A stretch of DNA of 64,000 nucleotides from Tubulanus polymorphus (GCF_964204645.1 NC_134025.1:17702001-17766000), one strand, 5' to 3'; counted from the first letter of the stretch, positions 24,184-35,917 are shown. The notes: generated by a model not told the origin, from the letters alone. Numbers and translations: made by a program.

Positions 24184-26035
24184 TTAAAAAATGTCTATAG
24201 TGGTGTGTTGAAACGGGTATGAAGGTCTCACATGCTCGACAGGTAAGGGAGACATGATCTGCTTACAAGTGACCTTGTTAATTCGTCGACAGGTTACACA
24301 ATTGTATCTCACGGTGTAAGCTATACGCTGAACACCAACAATCCAAAAGAGTGATCGGACCTTCGCGATAGAAGCTGATACACGGTGGTGCCCTCGCTGG
24401 TGAATGTGTTCAACATACATTTGCAAAAATGAATGGTTCTGAGGAACTAGAATGGGGGTGTAGTGTTCGCCATCCAGAATACGCCCTCTAATTCGCCAAA
24501 TCCCATTTTGGTCTTGAAACAGTGAGTATCGAATAAATCTTTTGAAGATATAGTCGACTGATAATTGAGCTTGAGGGTTTCTTATCCAAAATTTCAAAGC
24601 TAAATCACGTTGTTCTAGTGATAGAGTGATCACGACTCATAGCATTCACTTCACCAGTCTTAGGATCCCAATCCAACAGTGCGAGTATCCGAGCTGATAC
24701 ACCAAGTAATAAATCATAGTTCTTGAACTGAGTAATATCGATGAAAACAGCTATGGCATCCGCCTTGCACTGAGGACCATACTGCATTATGTCTGCGGTA
24801 TCATCATCTTCAGTCATTACAGTATAAAGGACCTTCTTGCGCTGCTCCGCCATGATTTGGACGCATGATTGATGCACTGGCCACAGTTGAAACTCAGTGT
24901 ATAAAAACTCGGGACTATCCTGCCATGGTAATCCAGATTTCAGTTCTCCCAGAGAACATCCTCTTGTTATGCGATCAGCTATATTGTAACCTCCTGAGAT
25001 CCAATACCATTGGTCAGGACTTGTGTGTTCCTGGATCTCGCCTATTCGATTTGTCACAAATGTATTAAAACCATGACTCTGGCGCTGTATCATGGCACAT
25101 ACAATCTCACTATCCAGGATGAAAATGACAAGCTCAAAGTGTAGTCTAGATTCTTTTATGATGAACATAGCAAGTCTTTTACTCAGAACAGTGCCTTGAA
25201 GTTCAGAACAGACTATAATGAGGACATCCTCAGACTCTACAGGACAAACACGAGATTTCGAGGCAATCAGGTGACAAGAGTATGAGCCAACAGTTCTCTT
25301 CCACAAGTATATGCACAACAGCCAAATGAGTTCATTGATGAGTCTGAAAACATAACAAGCCATGGGTCTCCAGTGGCATTGGCAGGCTGTATGCAGCGGT
25401 CAAAGTGGATCTCCTCCAACTGGAACATTTCATTGAAGAATTTACGCCACTCTACCTCTAGGTCGGGTGGCATCGTCTCATCCCACTTCTGATCATTACC
25501 GTTCGGGTTGAGAGACATTTTCCTCTTCCACATACGGCTCATAAGAATTTTCGCACAGATCGTAAAAGGAGCTAGTCATCCAAACGGATCGTAAATCCCG
25601 TTGATCTGAGAATTCCCCTGGGAGTGAAACACGCTGGGTTTGTTTCAGTAATCTCTCCGGGACGTAGGTCAGGCTTTGTACGTACTTTCTTGACTCGCTT
25701 CGAGAAGTTTATGTGGACTTTGAATAGTAGGGGGTCATTGCTGGACTGCCATTTGACACCAAGAACACAATTTTGCTCACGTCCGAGTGAGTGTCCAGAA
25801 TTCGCTTCAATACCAATTAACCACTCTTTCTTTTTTAAATTGCCAATCGCTAGAACCTCTTCAATATCTGTAGTCAACTTCTTGGCTACTTCATTAGTTG
25901 TACAACGTATATCTGGTCCTTGATAACATTGGCTGCCTCAGGGTAGTCATTTTTACATAGTTCAGCTGTTTTACGCAAATCTATTGCAGCCCAACTTGCA
26001 AATAGTTGTACTGTGCTCCCCTCTCAGAAACACTT
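24184..26035 (-). pseudogene. BEL/Pao LTR-retrotransposon pol fragment
   Basis: Read leftwards: the end of the RT palm, VQLFASWAAIDLRKTAELCK and DYPEAANVIKDQIYV (about 25900-26020), after which the catalytic YVDD block is lost at a small deletion (IYV then CTTNEVAKKL in another frame). Next come VLGVKWQSSNDPLLFKV, a connection region with WRKFFNEMFQLEEIHFDRC, an RNase H-like part (LVMFSDSSMNSFGCCAY; WISGGYNIADRIT), and a His/Cys integrase finger (H-x3-H...C-x2-C: VEHIHQRGHHRVS ... NCVTCRRIN) ending just after TTIDIF. Spacing and wording are those of BEL/Pao pol. There are several frameshifts. LTRs, gag, protease and the integrase core are absent, so both ends are truncated. Confidence 0.85.
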
Positions 26036-26693
26036 GATATCAGCTGACCAAATCAGTTTTGCCGGGTCATTGTGAGTGTCAGGTTAATACAATAAACTTC
26101 ATGATCATATGGTTTATGCTCGTTTTGTTACTTAATATTCAGGTAAGATCATAATCTTCTTGAATTCATTATGAATATGTCTGTGATTTTGTGGTGCATG
26201 TGAGTTTCCTGGGATAATTTTGGGAATTATTTGTTTTTATGCTACAATTTAATGGTGTTGCAATTCAGAATATTCAAGTTTTTTTGCGTTTAAAAGTAGC
26301 GGTGTACCTATCCTGAGGATACGTGATCTAATTATAAGCTTATTTTCTAATCATAATTACCCATATGATTCATATTTCTAACAGTAGACATAAAATATTC
26401 TAATGTCAGCCATTAGCTGAGGCTACACCCGATTTGTTCATTTTCAGTCCAGAAATTTAGGGGGTTATCAAATAAACGGTCACCTACTATAATTCATGCA
26501 AATTAGGTCATTTCCAAAATACGTTAACTTCAGTAAGAAAATTTGCGGAACTTTTGGTTTTTAGAACAATAATGAGGGGTGGTAGATAGTCATTCAATTC
26601 AAGTCATGATTTACCATATGTTACTTCCTGATTGTTGAAAATCTTGCAAGAATGGCGCAACATTGACACTGGCAATAAATGGCAATTATCATA
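26036..26693. other. Non-coding intron DNA
   Basis: Very AT-rich. Nothing recognised. Confidence 0.4.
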
Positions 26694-27241
26694 CCATAAA
26701 AACCAGCATTGAGTTTTTGATCCTTGATTGTACCACTAAAATATTGACCTCAACTTATACACCGAGTACAGTTTTCTACTTAGAATTTTAAGGTCACAAC
26801 AAAATACTTATTAATGACGTTTTATTACAAGTTCTACGAAACAAAAAGACTTTGCTCACCTTCTCACTGCTATAATAGTTACAATAATTATTAATGACAA
26901 ATAAAGTTTTTAAATAAAAAACCCCTTTCAATTCAACACAGCTTCACTTGAAACGATGTATTCATATAAGCGCGCTCATAGCAGCGCTTAATACATTAGG
27001 CTGAGTGTGTGTGTAATATTCTATTGATTAACAAACAGCTGCAATCAGGCTGACCCGCGGTGTGTGTGAAGGTGCACATCGTTATCAAAACAAACTATTC
27101 AATTACAATGATATGAGTTATTATTCTCGTCAGAGAAGGGACACGACGTATAAGCGGGATATATGTTAAAATCATGAATTGCAGGCCCAAAAATCGACCT
27201 CAACTTATATGCTGCATACACATATATGTCGGTTTCTACGT
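26694..27241. mobile_element. Mariner-type MITE, older copy
   Basis: It starts TA-CCATAAAAACC and ends ggtttctacgt-TA, and is collinear with the cleaner copy at 53374-53949 (shared marks: attgacctcaacttatac, gcgctcatagcagcgctta, gggatatatgttaaaatca). More C-to-T type decay than its sister. Confidence 0.7.
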
Positions 27242-28109
27242 TACCGGTACATACTTTTTTGTACATATTCATAATTAAGCAGCTATAAAATGCCGATGAA
27301 CAATTGCATGTTTACAATCAGTATGTTTGGCTGCGATGGTTGCCTGGGAACACCGGTAACCAGCCAATTTTTTCGCTACTTTAATGTTGATAAAAAACAA
27401 TATCAAAACAAGCTATTTTAGTGATATTTGCAAGCTATTGGACGTTTACATTTGCCATAATTACTAATCCCGCAAGATAATCAAGAACCCGGAGGTAATG
27501 CAAGCACTTCCACACAAATTTATTATTCAAAAGATACCGGCGCATACACAGACCATATCTTTTGCAAGACATAAACAATAACAATAATCAACCCATGTGG
27601 TCTAGCATGAAATGAAAGAACCTCTACTTGAGAGAAAAAAATCACATTACCATACTTAAAGTAAGAAATAAATAAAATTTACTGCTTCACAAATAAAACT
27701 TTTTATTAGTCAAATTGTATAAAAATTGTCAACGATCTTTAGATCTAGTGTTAAATTTGGATTCACTGCATGCAAGCAGAGTTGACTGAACTGAAAATAT
27801 CGATTCATAAATTGCCCATCATTACCTTAAGAAAATAAAACCCAAATTAGGAAGGCCTGTAGGCCTACCAATACCTAGATCAATAGGGCAACCAAAATGA
27901 TTTCAAAAAGCGTCTAGTTGACAGCAATAAGTAATGAACTTCAAATTAGAATTAAGAATATTTGGATATCCATCAAAAACTTACGGCAGTTATTAATGGA
28001 TCAGTTAACACAACAGAATTGCCTATAGCTAATTTTTTAGCAGTTCAGATATCACCAATTAACATGTTTACAGGAAATCTCAAAATAGTTCTTAAACAAT
28101 AGATGTTGA
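27242..28109. other. Non-coding intron DNA
   Basis: AT-rich. Nothing recognised. Confidence 0.4.
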
Positions 28110-29212
28110 TATTCAACTAGGGGTCCAGGGACACCATGCCCACTTGGGAAGTGGTTCCAAATGCTCAACAATCTAACAATTTCAATATTCAACGCCCCCT
28201 GGTGACCATATACAGAATCCAATGACCTTGAAACTCACCACAATCATAGAACATGTCAGCAGTTACGATTTTGTAATTGATTGTGATAACAAAATATGCC
28301 TCCTTACCAATCTAACATGAAAATACTAAGTTATTCTACCATTCAACGCCCCTGGTGACCATATTCAAAACCCAATGACCTTGAAACTCACCACAATCAT
28401 AGAACATGTCACGAACTATAACTTTGTAACTGATCATGGTAACAAAATATGCCTAGGTACCAATATAATAAGGAAATACTGAGTTATTCTACTATTCAAC
28501 GCCCCCTGGTGACCATATAGAATAACTAAGGGCCTTTAAACTTGCCACAATCAAAGATGTCATGAGTTACAACTTGGCAATTGATTGTGGTTACAAAATA
28601 TGCATTGATACGAATATAATATAGAAATACTAAGATATTGCATTATTCAATGCCCCCTGGTGGCCATATACAAAAACCAATGACCTTGAAACTCACCACA
28701 ATCATAGAACACGTTATGAGCTACAACTTTCTAAATGATTGTGGTCACAAAATACACTTAGGTATCAATATAATGTGGGAAAACTTTTTCCCACTTACGA
28801 ATGAGTACCGCTGACACCAAGATGGCCGCCAATTGCGTCATAATTGGCTGAAAAATACCTGCCATTTTTGGGCACTAAAAAGGTCATTCACATACATCCA
28901 AAAGATCAAGGTAATTGATAAAAGCGTCTTCAAAATTTCCCTCAAAAAGTTCAAAAATGTGTAAAAAGTGCTGATTTTGGCGAACAACAATGGCTGCCAG
29001 TCGGCCATCTTGAATCAGACAGGGCCAGTTTTTGGGCTGAAGATGTGTCTAGGGTAGATACATGTGTAACCCAAATATCAAGACATTACCTTGAAGCGCC
29101 TTCAAAACTTCCCAAAATAACTGGATTCCATCTACGGACGGATGGACTGACGGATGGACGAAAAGTGAACGCAATAGCCCGCTGGGACTAAAGTCCCAAG
29201 TGGGCTAAATAT
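28110..29212 (+). repeat. Helentron-like repeat family A, copy 2 (most complete)
   Basis: It begins actaggggtccagggacacc, followed by four tandem monomers with marker positions 28221, 28374, 28528 and 28679 (spacing 151-154 bp). A ~300-bp unique right part (gatggccgccaattg..., tggctgccagtcggcc) comes next, then a gacggatggacg run and a terminal hairpin whose stems are tagcccgctgggact and agtcccaagtgggcta (29176-29210). Confidence 0.6.
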
Positions 29213-29837
29213 CAAAAAAGTTTTGGCGCCAAAAAATCTAATTTGATAGTGATAGTCATGATAGTCATTGCGCATGAAATAATGTTTCATTCATTTTGGT
29301 GTCATTTTCAAGGACATAGGCCTATGTGTCAGTAAATGTTTGCCACTGTGTGTTTGAGTAGGAACGCGGTATTATTATTTATTTTGGATCCTATAAATCG
29401 CATGATTCATTTCGTTCCAAAAATGGAAAATTTTAACTACTGACAGAGCCTATCCTCAATCCTCATAGTGAATCAAGTCATTGGTTTTTATGTTACCAGA
29501 GGTATTGAGAGCTCAGTCTTTGTTTTCATTCATTTGGAGCCTCTGCATTAGTACCATAATGAATTGTGAAGTAAATATATACACATTTTCTATAATTGTG
29601 GATATGTTGTTTTATTTGCATGCAGTGGTATTTTCAATTTTTCAGATAAAAAGTAATTCAGGTAGATTATAGTTGCTTTGCGATTTCAGCTACAATCGAA
29701 CATTTAATTTCACCACAATATCATTTCAACCCATTTTGTTGGCATTTATTCACTTTGGAACATGTGATATATTGGCAGTGAATATAATTGTGAGATTTGA
29801 GATGGGATTACAACTGAATTTCGATTTTAGCCCACTC

Positions 29838-31155
29838 TCGACTTTATTCCTAGCGGGCTATTGTGTTCACTTTTCTTCGTCCGTCCGTAGACGGAATCCA
29901 GTTATTTTGGGAAGTTGTAAAGACGCTTCAATGTAATGTCTTCATATTTCGTTTACACATGTTTCATCTTCAGCCCAGTAACTGGCCCTGTCAGATTTAA
30001 GATGGCCGACTGGCAGCCATTGTTATTTGCCAAAATAAGCACGTGCATGCTTGCAAGCCCATATTGCTATCACACGGATTGATTACTTGCTTGGGGAGTC
30101 GATAACTTTCGTTAGAAACTTTCTTGGGCTCTGATTGCAGTATTAAAATCTAGGTTCATTTCGTACATTGGCTATTTCTTTGTTTCATGATTTTATTTAA
30201 TCGGTTTTGTTATTACAGCAGCGCACACCAACCTTGGTTGAGCGTGCGTGATCAGTCTTGAAATTGGTATTCATGCACGGCATAGTGCTGATGACAATTC
30301 AATTCATTCTTTATTGACACAATTAAAATTCCATCTACAAGCTTGCACTATCTTGGTCCACGTCTACAATAAAACCATTCCGATTCCCACTCCCCGGGTG
30401 TAATATTTCATGTAACAAAGTAAGACATCCTGTAATGTCCTGTGCTGTGGCTTGGTGGATCTCACAATCGAGAGTTGTGGGTTCAAATCAGACTGAAACT
30501 ATGCTATTCAGGCAGGACACATATCAGTTCCAGTCGTCTCAATGATTTAACAACGAAAGTCGTACCCGCTAATAATACTCGTCTCACGAGGGTTAAGCAG
30601 TAACTTATAGAAAACTTATAGAAGACAACACTGATCTCTAGCTCTTTAAAAAGTAAAATTAGTTCAAAGTTCGATTAATTCTACTACAGAAATACAAAAC
30701 CACCAAGCCTTCAGTACAACCACATCAGCAAGCCTATTTTTTAGAATTTCTTTCTTGTTCTGTTTATTCAATTTGAGTCCTGTAGCTTCTTACTGGTTTG
30801 CCATGTTTCATTGAAATTTGTGATGGCTATTGTATGAAAAGGGATCTTTAATATCAGAGACAGGTATTTTTGATCAACCAATTATCACACAATTGGTAGC
30901 CATCTTGATGTCATCAGTACTTATTCGTTGGAAACAAGTTTTTCCACATTTCATTGATACCTAAGCATATTTCTTACCACAATCAATTGGAAAATTGTAG
31001 CTGAAAACATGTTCTGTGATTGTGGCGAGTTTCAAGGTCATTCGGTTTTGCATATGGTCTCCAGGGAGCGTTGAATATTAAAATTGTTAGATTGTAGAGC
31101 ATTTGAAACCACGTTCCAAATGGGCATGGTGTCCCTGGACCCCTAGTTGGATCTT
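29838..31155 (-). repeat. Helentron-like repeat family A, copy 3, facing copy 2 and interrupted
   Basis: Read leftwards it starts at about 31150 with the same ctaggggtccagggacacc end and one monomer. It breaks near 30776, and resumes at 30042 with the right part and terminal hairpin (29838-29872). About 730 bp, including a tRNA-like SINE head, separate the parts. With copy 2 it forms a large inverted repeat around ~620 bp of spacer. Confidence 0.55.
30441..30500 (+). repeat. tRNA-derived SINE head
   Basis: The stretch contains an A-box-like tggcttggtgg (30448) and a B-box-like gggttcaaatc (30479) about 32 bp apart, the promoter layout of RNA polymerase III in tRNA-derived SINEs. A clean cloverleaf acceptor stem is not visible, so it is not called a tRNA gene. 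The SINE body and tail are undefined. Confidence 0.45.
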
Positions 31156-31664
31156 CTATGGTCATTCTTATTGTGTTATCTACTCTACATAGTAGACACG
31201 ACGAGTTACTGGTACTGTACTCTGTACATGGCATGATAAGTGCGGCCATTCTCATAAACAATGACGTTTTAGTTAACATTTAGGGTAACATTCGAGCTAG
31301 CTGAGTCAATAAATAAGAATTTTAAGTTAGCCACATTTTCTAAAGTTGGCGACATAGGCCTAAAGAAATATATTCAGGCCCAACATCTAAGATCAAATTC
31401 AGGGGTCCCTTTTATAATAGATTACATCCTGCTAACCTAATTAACTCTGATCAGGAATATTAGGTAAAGAAATTATGTAGGTCTACAGGTGTAAATTGGG
31501 TAACTCTGGTTAATGTTACCCTAACCAGTTGTAAATTTTGAATATTTCCTGTTCTTAATTTAGCGTTTTGTTTCTTACTTTATGATATGGAATAGCCATG
31601 ATGTATTTTTTGACATTCAGCTACAACAATGTTCATTATTCAAGTGACCTTTCCTTAATTTTAG

Positions 31665-31712
31665 CTGAAAGTAATGTCGACAGCCTTGCCAATTGTTTGG
31701 ACCATGAAACAG
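31665..31712 (+). CDS. 48-bp exon, first of a duplicated pair
   Basis: Bounded by ttaattttag and gtacaaca. With one base from the preceding exon it encodes (A)ESNVDSLANCLDHET in phase 1-1, so it can be skipped or repeated without shifting the frame. A second copy lies 265 bp downstream. The parent gene is unknown; its upstream exons were not found. Confidence 0.5.
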
Positions 31713-31929
31713 GTACAACATATCCTAGTTTTATTTCTTACTGTAAAATATGCTACGGGACATAGGCCTGTACCTGTTATGGGCCACAACATATGCCTAT
31801 TGTAAGAAATCCCGGGTAGGATTCGGGCTTATTTATTCAATTAACTATTGAAAAATTATTGAAAACAGATTATATTAAATCTCTGAAAACGATTTTCTCA
31901 ACTTTATGTAATCTGTCCTTGTTTTTTAG

Positions 31930-31977
31930 CTGAAAGTAATGTCGACAGGTCTGCTAATTGTTCGGATCATGAAACAG
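31930..31977 (+). CDS. 48-bp exon, second of a duplicated pair
   Basis: Bounded by gttttttag and gtacaaca. Encodes (A)ESNVDRSANCSDHET in phase 1-1. It differs from the first copy at six positions and keeps length, frame and both splice sites. The downstream junction G|TA joins correctly to the exon at 35718. A Penelope-like element lies ~20 bp past its donor. Confidence 0.5.
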
Positions 31978-32090
31978 GTACAACATCACGATTGGTAGAA
32001 CACTATATCCGTGTTGACGCGATGAGGAGAGAATCCCACAATGATAATAAAAAGTCCGAAAATGAAACTTCGAGATAGTAGTTTATTTCA

Positions 32091-32124
32091 ACGTTTCGAC
32101 TATATCCTAATAGTCATCTTCAGG
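32091..32124 (-). ncRNA. Hammerhead ribozyme-like motif of Penelope-like element 1
   Basis: Read leftwards: CTGAAGA, then a 6-bp stem gactat/atagtc with a short loop, then GAAACG. This is the hammerhead core order (CUGANGA, stem II, GAAA). One core base differs from CTGATGA, so activity is doubtful. Penelope-like elements are known to carry such motifs in their terminal repeats. Confidence 0.6.
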
Positions 32125-32437
32125 AATAATGAGATACAACAGAAATTATGAGATATATATACAATCCAGAGACAAAGAGACTAATTCAAGTAATCAGAGA
32201 TGATACAAACTAAAGGAAAATTAACGTAGAAACAGTTACACGCTAAAATAGATTAAAGGGAAGCAAGCTAAGGGGTGATTATAAACAACAATAGTGAGTA
32301 TAAATATAAATGAAACTTAAAGTCAGTAGTAAAAAGGAAGACAAACTAGGGGGCACTTAAATTAAAACAAAGGTGAATACAAGTAAGTCAGAGACGAAAT
32401 TGATGAGAGAACAAATAACAAATAATCAAAGGGGAAA

Positions 32438-33469
32438 TCAAGTGTTGAGTTTAACCAGTTTACAGAGGAATTTTGATATAAGTTTATTATGGGGTGAAAA
32501 ACCATTGTTAAGGTTTACAACGTTGTTCGAATTTTCAATAATTAATGCAGATTCCAAAATATGTCTTCTAGTTTTATCGCTGCAAGGGTAAATTAATTCA
32601 GCATTAGCAAAATTAAAATTGTGTGAAGTCTGAAAAACATGACTAGCAACTCCGCTTTCAGGTTTAAAGTTTTTTACATCTAATTTATGCTCTTTTATGC
32701 GTTGATTAAGATTCCGACCTGTTTCTCCTATATATACTTTGTCGCAAACTTTACAAGGTATTTTATAAATTCCACAGTTTAGGGATTCGGTTTTCGGTTT
32801 GTTGTTAATCAATATGTTACTAAGTTTATTATTGTATTTAAAGATGAGTTGTTTATTTAGTGACCGAAGAGAAACTTTAGAATTCTCGAGGAAAGGTACA
32901 TACGGTACAATGATAGGCTGTTTATCGGTAGCCAACGTAGGAGTTCTAAGGTTGTTATTTCTAAAATGCGTAGTACGAGCTTTAAGTAGAGCTTTTTTCA
33001 ATAGGAAATCGGGGTAGGCAAGTTTTTTGAGAGATTGGTTAATATGGTGAATTTCATCGGGTAGAAATGAGGGGTCGCAAATTCTCAAAGCGCGAAGAAA
33101 TAATCCTTGAGCTAAACCGAGTTTAATATCCGGAGAAGTAAAAGAGAAGTAATGGAGGTAGGATTCAGCGTTGGTAGGTTTCCTATAAACCGCGAATTTC
33201 AAAAAGGATCCACAGTTAAAAATCAAAACATCCAGAAAAGGTATTTTACTATTAGATTCCCATTCATAGGTAAAAGCCAGAGACGGGTAAAGGGAGTTTA
33301 AATATATAAGAAAGTTATCAACATTGAAGTCAAAGGGAACCAAAGCCAGAACATCGTCAACATATCTGAGCCAGATTTTAGGGTGAATATCAGTGTAAAG
33401 AGGCAATATTTCAGATTCAACGTGTTCTAGGAATAAATTAGCTAGAATAGGACTAAGAGGATTTCCCAT
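32438..33469 (-). CDS. Penelope-like RT (C-terminal part) plus GIY-YIG endonuclease
   Basis: The 343-residue frame starts at AMGNPLSPILANLFLEH, followed by the catalytic LRYVDDVLAL and the thumb region with FSVYRKP-like AVYRKPTNAESYLH. Near residues 240-320 lies the GIY-YIG nuclease: CGIYKIPCKVCDKVYIGETG with NLNQRIKEH and a distal ESALI. This RT-thumb-GIY-YIG order is diagnostic of EN+ Penelope-like elements, which prime reverse transcription at a cut made by the GIY-YIG domain. The frame is open a further 12 codons upstream (NCFYEQTFGIA) and then stops, because the copy is 5'-truncated; the DKG and finger motifs are missing. Confidence 0.9.
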   Translation of the reverse strand: MGNPLSPILANLFLEHVESEILPLYTDIHPKIWLRYVDDVLALVPFDFNVDNFLIYLNSLYPSLAFTYEWESNSKIPFLDVLIFNCGSFLKFAVYRKPTNAESYLHYFSFTSPDIKLGLAQGLFLRALRICDPSFLPDEIHHINQSLKKLAYPDFLLKKALLKARTTHFRNNNLRTPTLATDKQPIIVPYVPFLENSKVSLRSLNKQLIFKYNNKLSNILINNKPKTESLNCGIYKIPCKVCDKVYIGETGRNLNQRIKEHKLDVKNFKPESGVASHVFQTSHNFNFANAELIYPCSDKTRRHILESALIIENSNNVVNLNNGFSPHNKLISKFLCKLVKLNT

Positions 33470-33505
33470 AGCGATACCGAATGTCTGTTCGTAAAAACAA
33501 TTGTT

Positions 33506-34649
33506 GAATTAGGAAGCGTAAGTGACAGATGACTTCACTAAAAGACTCAGGATCCAGACCTTAAACGGTAGGTGTTTCTTTGTTTTACGCTTTTCTGTGA
33601 GTGGACTAGATTAATAAACCATGATAAGCCTACCTGGGAGACTGCAGCGAGCTTCTGTAACCTTTCACTTTTCATGATTGACACTATAAAAAATTGATAC
33701 CTTGTTTCTGCGCAGCTGCCGGGTCGGAAAAATCATGCTGAAAATTTGTAAAAATAAAATCCTGGCAGCCGGGTCCCTTCGAAAAGCAGGTGTGAATTTA
33801 ATTTTAAAATAATATCCGGCCTGTCGCGTGAATATAAACCTAAGTTCGAGCTTTATATGTTCAAGCTGATGTATTATTTATAGTTCATGAAGTGGAAAAA
33901 AATCATCAGAGCGACACATGCACTAATCCTCGCTCGGAAAAGAAAAGATTTAAAGCGGGGGGCACACTGGGCGACAACATGTTTGATTTAGTCGCCAGCG
34001 ATTTAGCGATCGTCCGCCTCGAGCGCCGTAGTCAACGGACTAGTGCAGGCCGTTGATGTTAACGGTGATTGAATTGAACGATGCTGCTGAGTCCATACAA
34101 AATCTATCGGGCCCTATTGGTTTCCTGTAACGTTTTTCATTTTAGAAAAATAAAAGACAAATTATATTGTTTCCTTACAGTTATTGTGCCAACATATACT
34201 AAAACAGATGCTGGAGGTAGAGACATATATGTTAGTCAGCTATATAACCGGCAGGGTTTGCTTCATCTTACTTCATTTCGAGGAAGGATGCAAATAGCGA
34301 AAATGATTGTCTCAGTCTCGATTAAATGAGACGATATAGTTTGATTTTATAGGTTTAGGGAGCTTTGGATTCTCAATAAAGTTTTTTGCATACCCCGGTA
34401 TGTTCTACTTGCATTACTTGCTATTCGTTTCGAACTGGTAAAAAGAAATTCTCTCCCGCATCTTTTCCATAAGTCTCTATTTCAACTTTTTTATTTAAGA
34501 ATAACAATAGAAATATAATTCGCCGCCCTTGTCACTTTCCAGAAAAAATCTGATGAGAAACTAGGGTATTACTATTACTTAGTGTGGCCTAATCTGTTTT
34601 TCAACACCTGTTGGGAAGTGGAGCTAATCACAGGCGCCCTTATATTGAA
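33506..34649. other. Non-coding intron DNA
   Basis: No supported feature. A frame at 34081-34329 has no recognisable content. Confidence 0.4.
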
Positions 34650-35660
34650 TTCGGAGTCCTGTAGCTTCCTACTGGTTTGCCATTTTTCATTGAAATTTAG
34701 GTGGCTATTCTATGGATAGGGTTCTGTAGCTGAGACAGGTATTTTTGATCAGCCAATTATCACGCAATTGGTGGCCATTTTGGTGTCATCAGTACTTATG
34801 AGCTTCAACTTTGTAATTGATTGTGGTAACCAAATATGCTTAGGTATCAACATAATGTGGAAAAACGTTTTTTCCACCTACGAATAAGTACTGATGATAC
34901 CAAAATGGCCGCCAATTGCGTGATAATTGGCTGATCAAAAATACTACAAAGTTGAAGCTCATGACATGTTCTATGATTTTGGTGAGTTCAAAGTCTTTGG
35001 TTTTTGGTATATGGCCACCAGGGTGTTTTGAATAATACATTAACTTAGAATTTCAATATTATATTAATATCTAAGCGTTTTTCGTCACCACAATCAATTG
35101 TTAAGTGGTAGCTCATGACATGTTCTATGGTAGAGGTGAGTTACAAGGTCATTGGGATTTGCATATGGTCACCAGGGGGCGTTGAATAGTAGAATAACTT
35201 AAGGCGCTTTTACGAAACTGAATCTTTGTAAATCGATTTAAGTTTCACGTTTACGGCACGCAGTTTAGTGAATCCGATTTGGTAAATCAACGCGTTTATG
35301 GAAACGGTTTAGTAAATTGATTTACTAAATTGACTCACTTGCTCGGCGTGCAAGTTAGTGGCGATTAGTGGCGTCCTCTTCGACTGCGGGCTAAAGACAT
35401 CTATTAGCTAATCCGAATCAGATTCAATTTCATAAAAGCGCCTTTAGTATTTCCATATTATATTGGTACTGAGGCATGTATTGTTATCACAATCAATTGC
35501 AAAATTGTAGCTGCTGACATATTCTATGATTGTGGTGAGTTTCATGATCATTGGTTTTTGTATATGGTCACCAGGGGAATTGAATATTGAAATGGTGGTT
35601 GGATTGTTGAAAGCCTTTCCAAGTAGGCATGGTGTATCTGGACCCCTAGTTTCCTTTGTG
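34650..35660 (-). repeat. Helentron-like repeat family A, copy 4 (split by a MITE)
   Basis: Read leftwards it starts near 35655 (ggggtccagatacaccatg). It carries monomers with the ttgattgtgg...aaatatgc marks and runs to the gcaaaccagtaggaagctac block near 34670. The Harbinger-type MITE at 35202-35443 interrupts it. Confidence 0.55.
35202..35443. mobile_element. 242-bp PIF/Harbinger-type MITE
   Basis: The ends are AGGCGCTTTTACGAAACTGA and an imperfect inverse (...gattcaatttcataaaagcgcct). TTA flanks both sides (35199-35201 and 35444-35446), and the host repeat consensus (aacttagtatttcc) is restored by removing it. A 3-bp TTA duplication is the Harbinger signature. The interior is itself rich in inverted gatttaccaaat-type motifs. 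Confidence 0.75.
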
Positions 35661-35717
35661 TTGAGTTTCATGGTCATTTTAGGTGATTGGAATTATTTCA
35701 CATATATTTCTTTATAG

Positions 35718-35917
35718 TAAAGCGTAGATGGAGTGATGATGAAAATGAGGTTTTTTTTGAAGATGTAATGCCATACCTCAAGAAGAGGAAAGCACCGCCA
35801 GGTTGCATTTTGAATGAGCTCAAAGAAAAATTAAATGGAAGAAGCGTCAATCAGTTGAGAACTCGGGCACATAATTATTTGTCTGGAAAGCAAATGCTTC
35901 CCCAGAAGTACATGTAA
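35718..35917 (+). CDS. Last exon encoding a SANT/Myb-like domain
   Basis: After the acceptor tttctttatag the frame reads (V)KRRWSDDENEVFFEDVMPYL and continues with KKRKAPPGCILNELKEKLNG, RSVNQLRTRAHNYLSGKQ to a TAA at 35915-35917. An AATAAA follows at 35925. The RRWSDDE...L..R....LR.R..NYL pattern resembles the C-terminal SANT-like domain of multicopy uncharacterised invertebrate proteins. Its start phase (1) fits the donors of the duplicated 48-bp exons at 31712 and 31977. It sits antisense inside a TRAK intron. A transposon-borne gene is as likely as a host gene. Confidence 0.55.

Larger units (their letters stand above)
32000..33505 (-). mobile_element. Penelope-like retroelement 1, 5'-truncated
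   Basis: It contains the RT C-terminal part, a GIY-YIG endonuclease and a 3' terminal region with a hammerhead-like motif (32091-32124). The terminal sequence (gtgggattctctc, cggatatagtg read leftwards) matches a separate piece at 38450-38540. It is cut just upstream of the NCFYEQTFGIAMGNPLSP block, at about 33505. Confidence 0.85.

Noticed and set aside
24184-26035. Gypsy-type pol
   Set aside because: The KTAELCKNDYPEA, VLGVKW and integrase-finger wording and spacing are those of BEL/Pao, not Gypsy.
30441-30500. A functional tRNA gene
   Set aside because: A and B boxes are imperfect and no acceptor or anticodon stem pairs cleanly; SINE head preferred.
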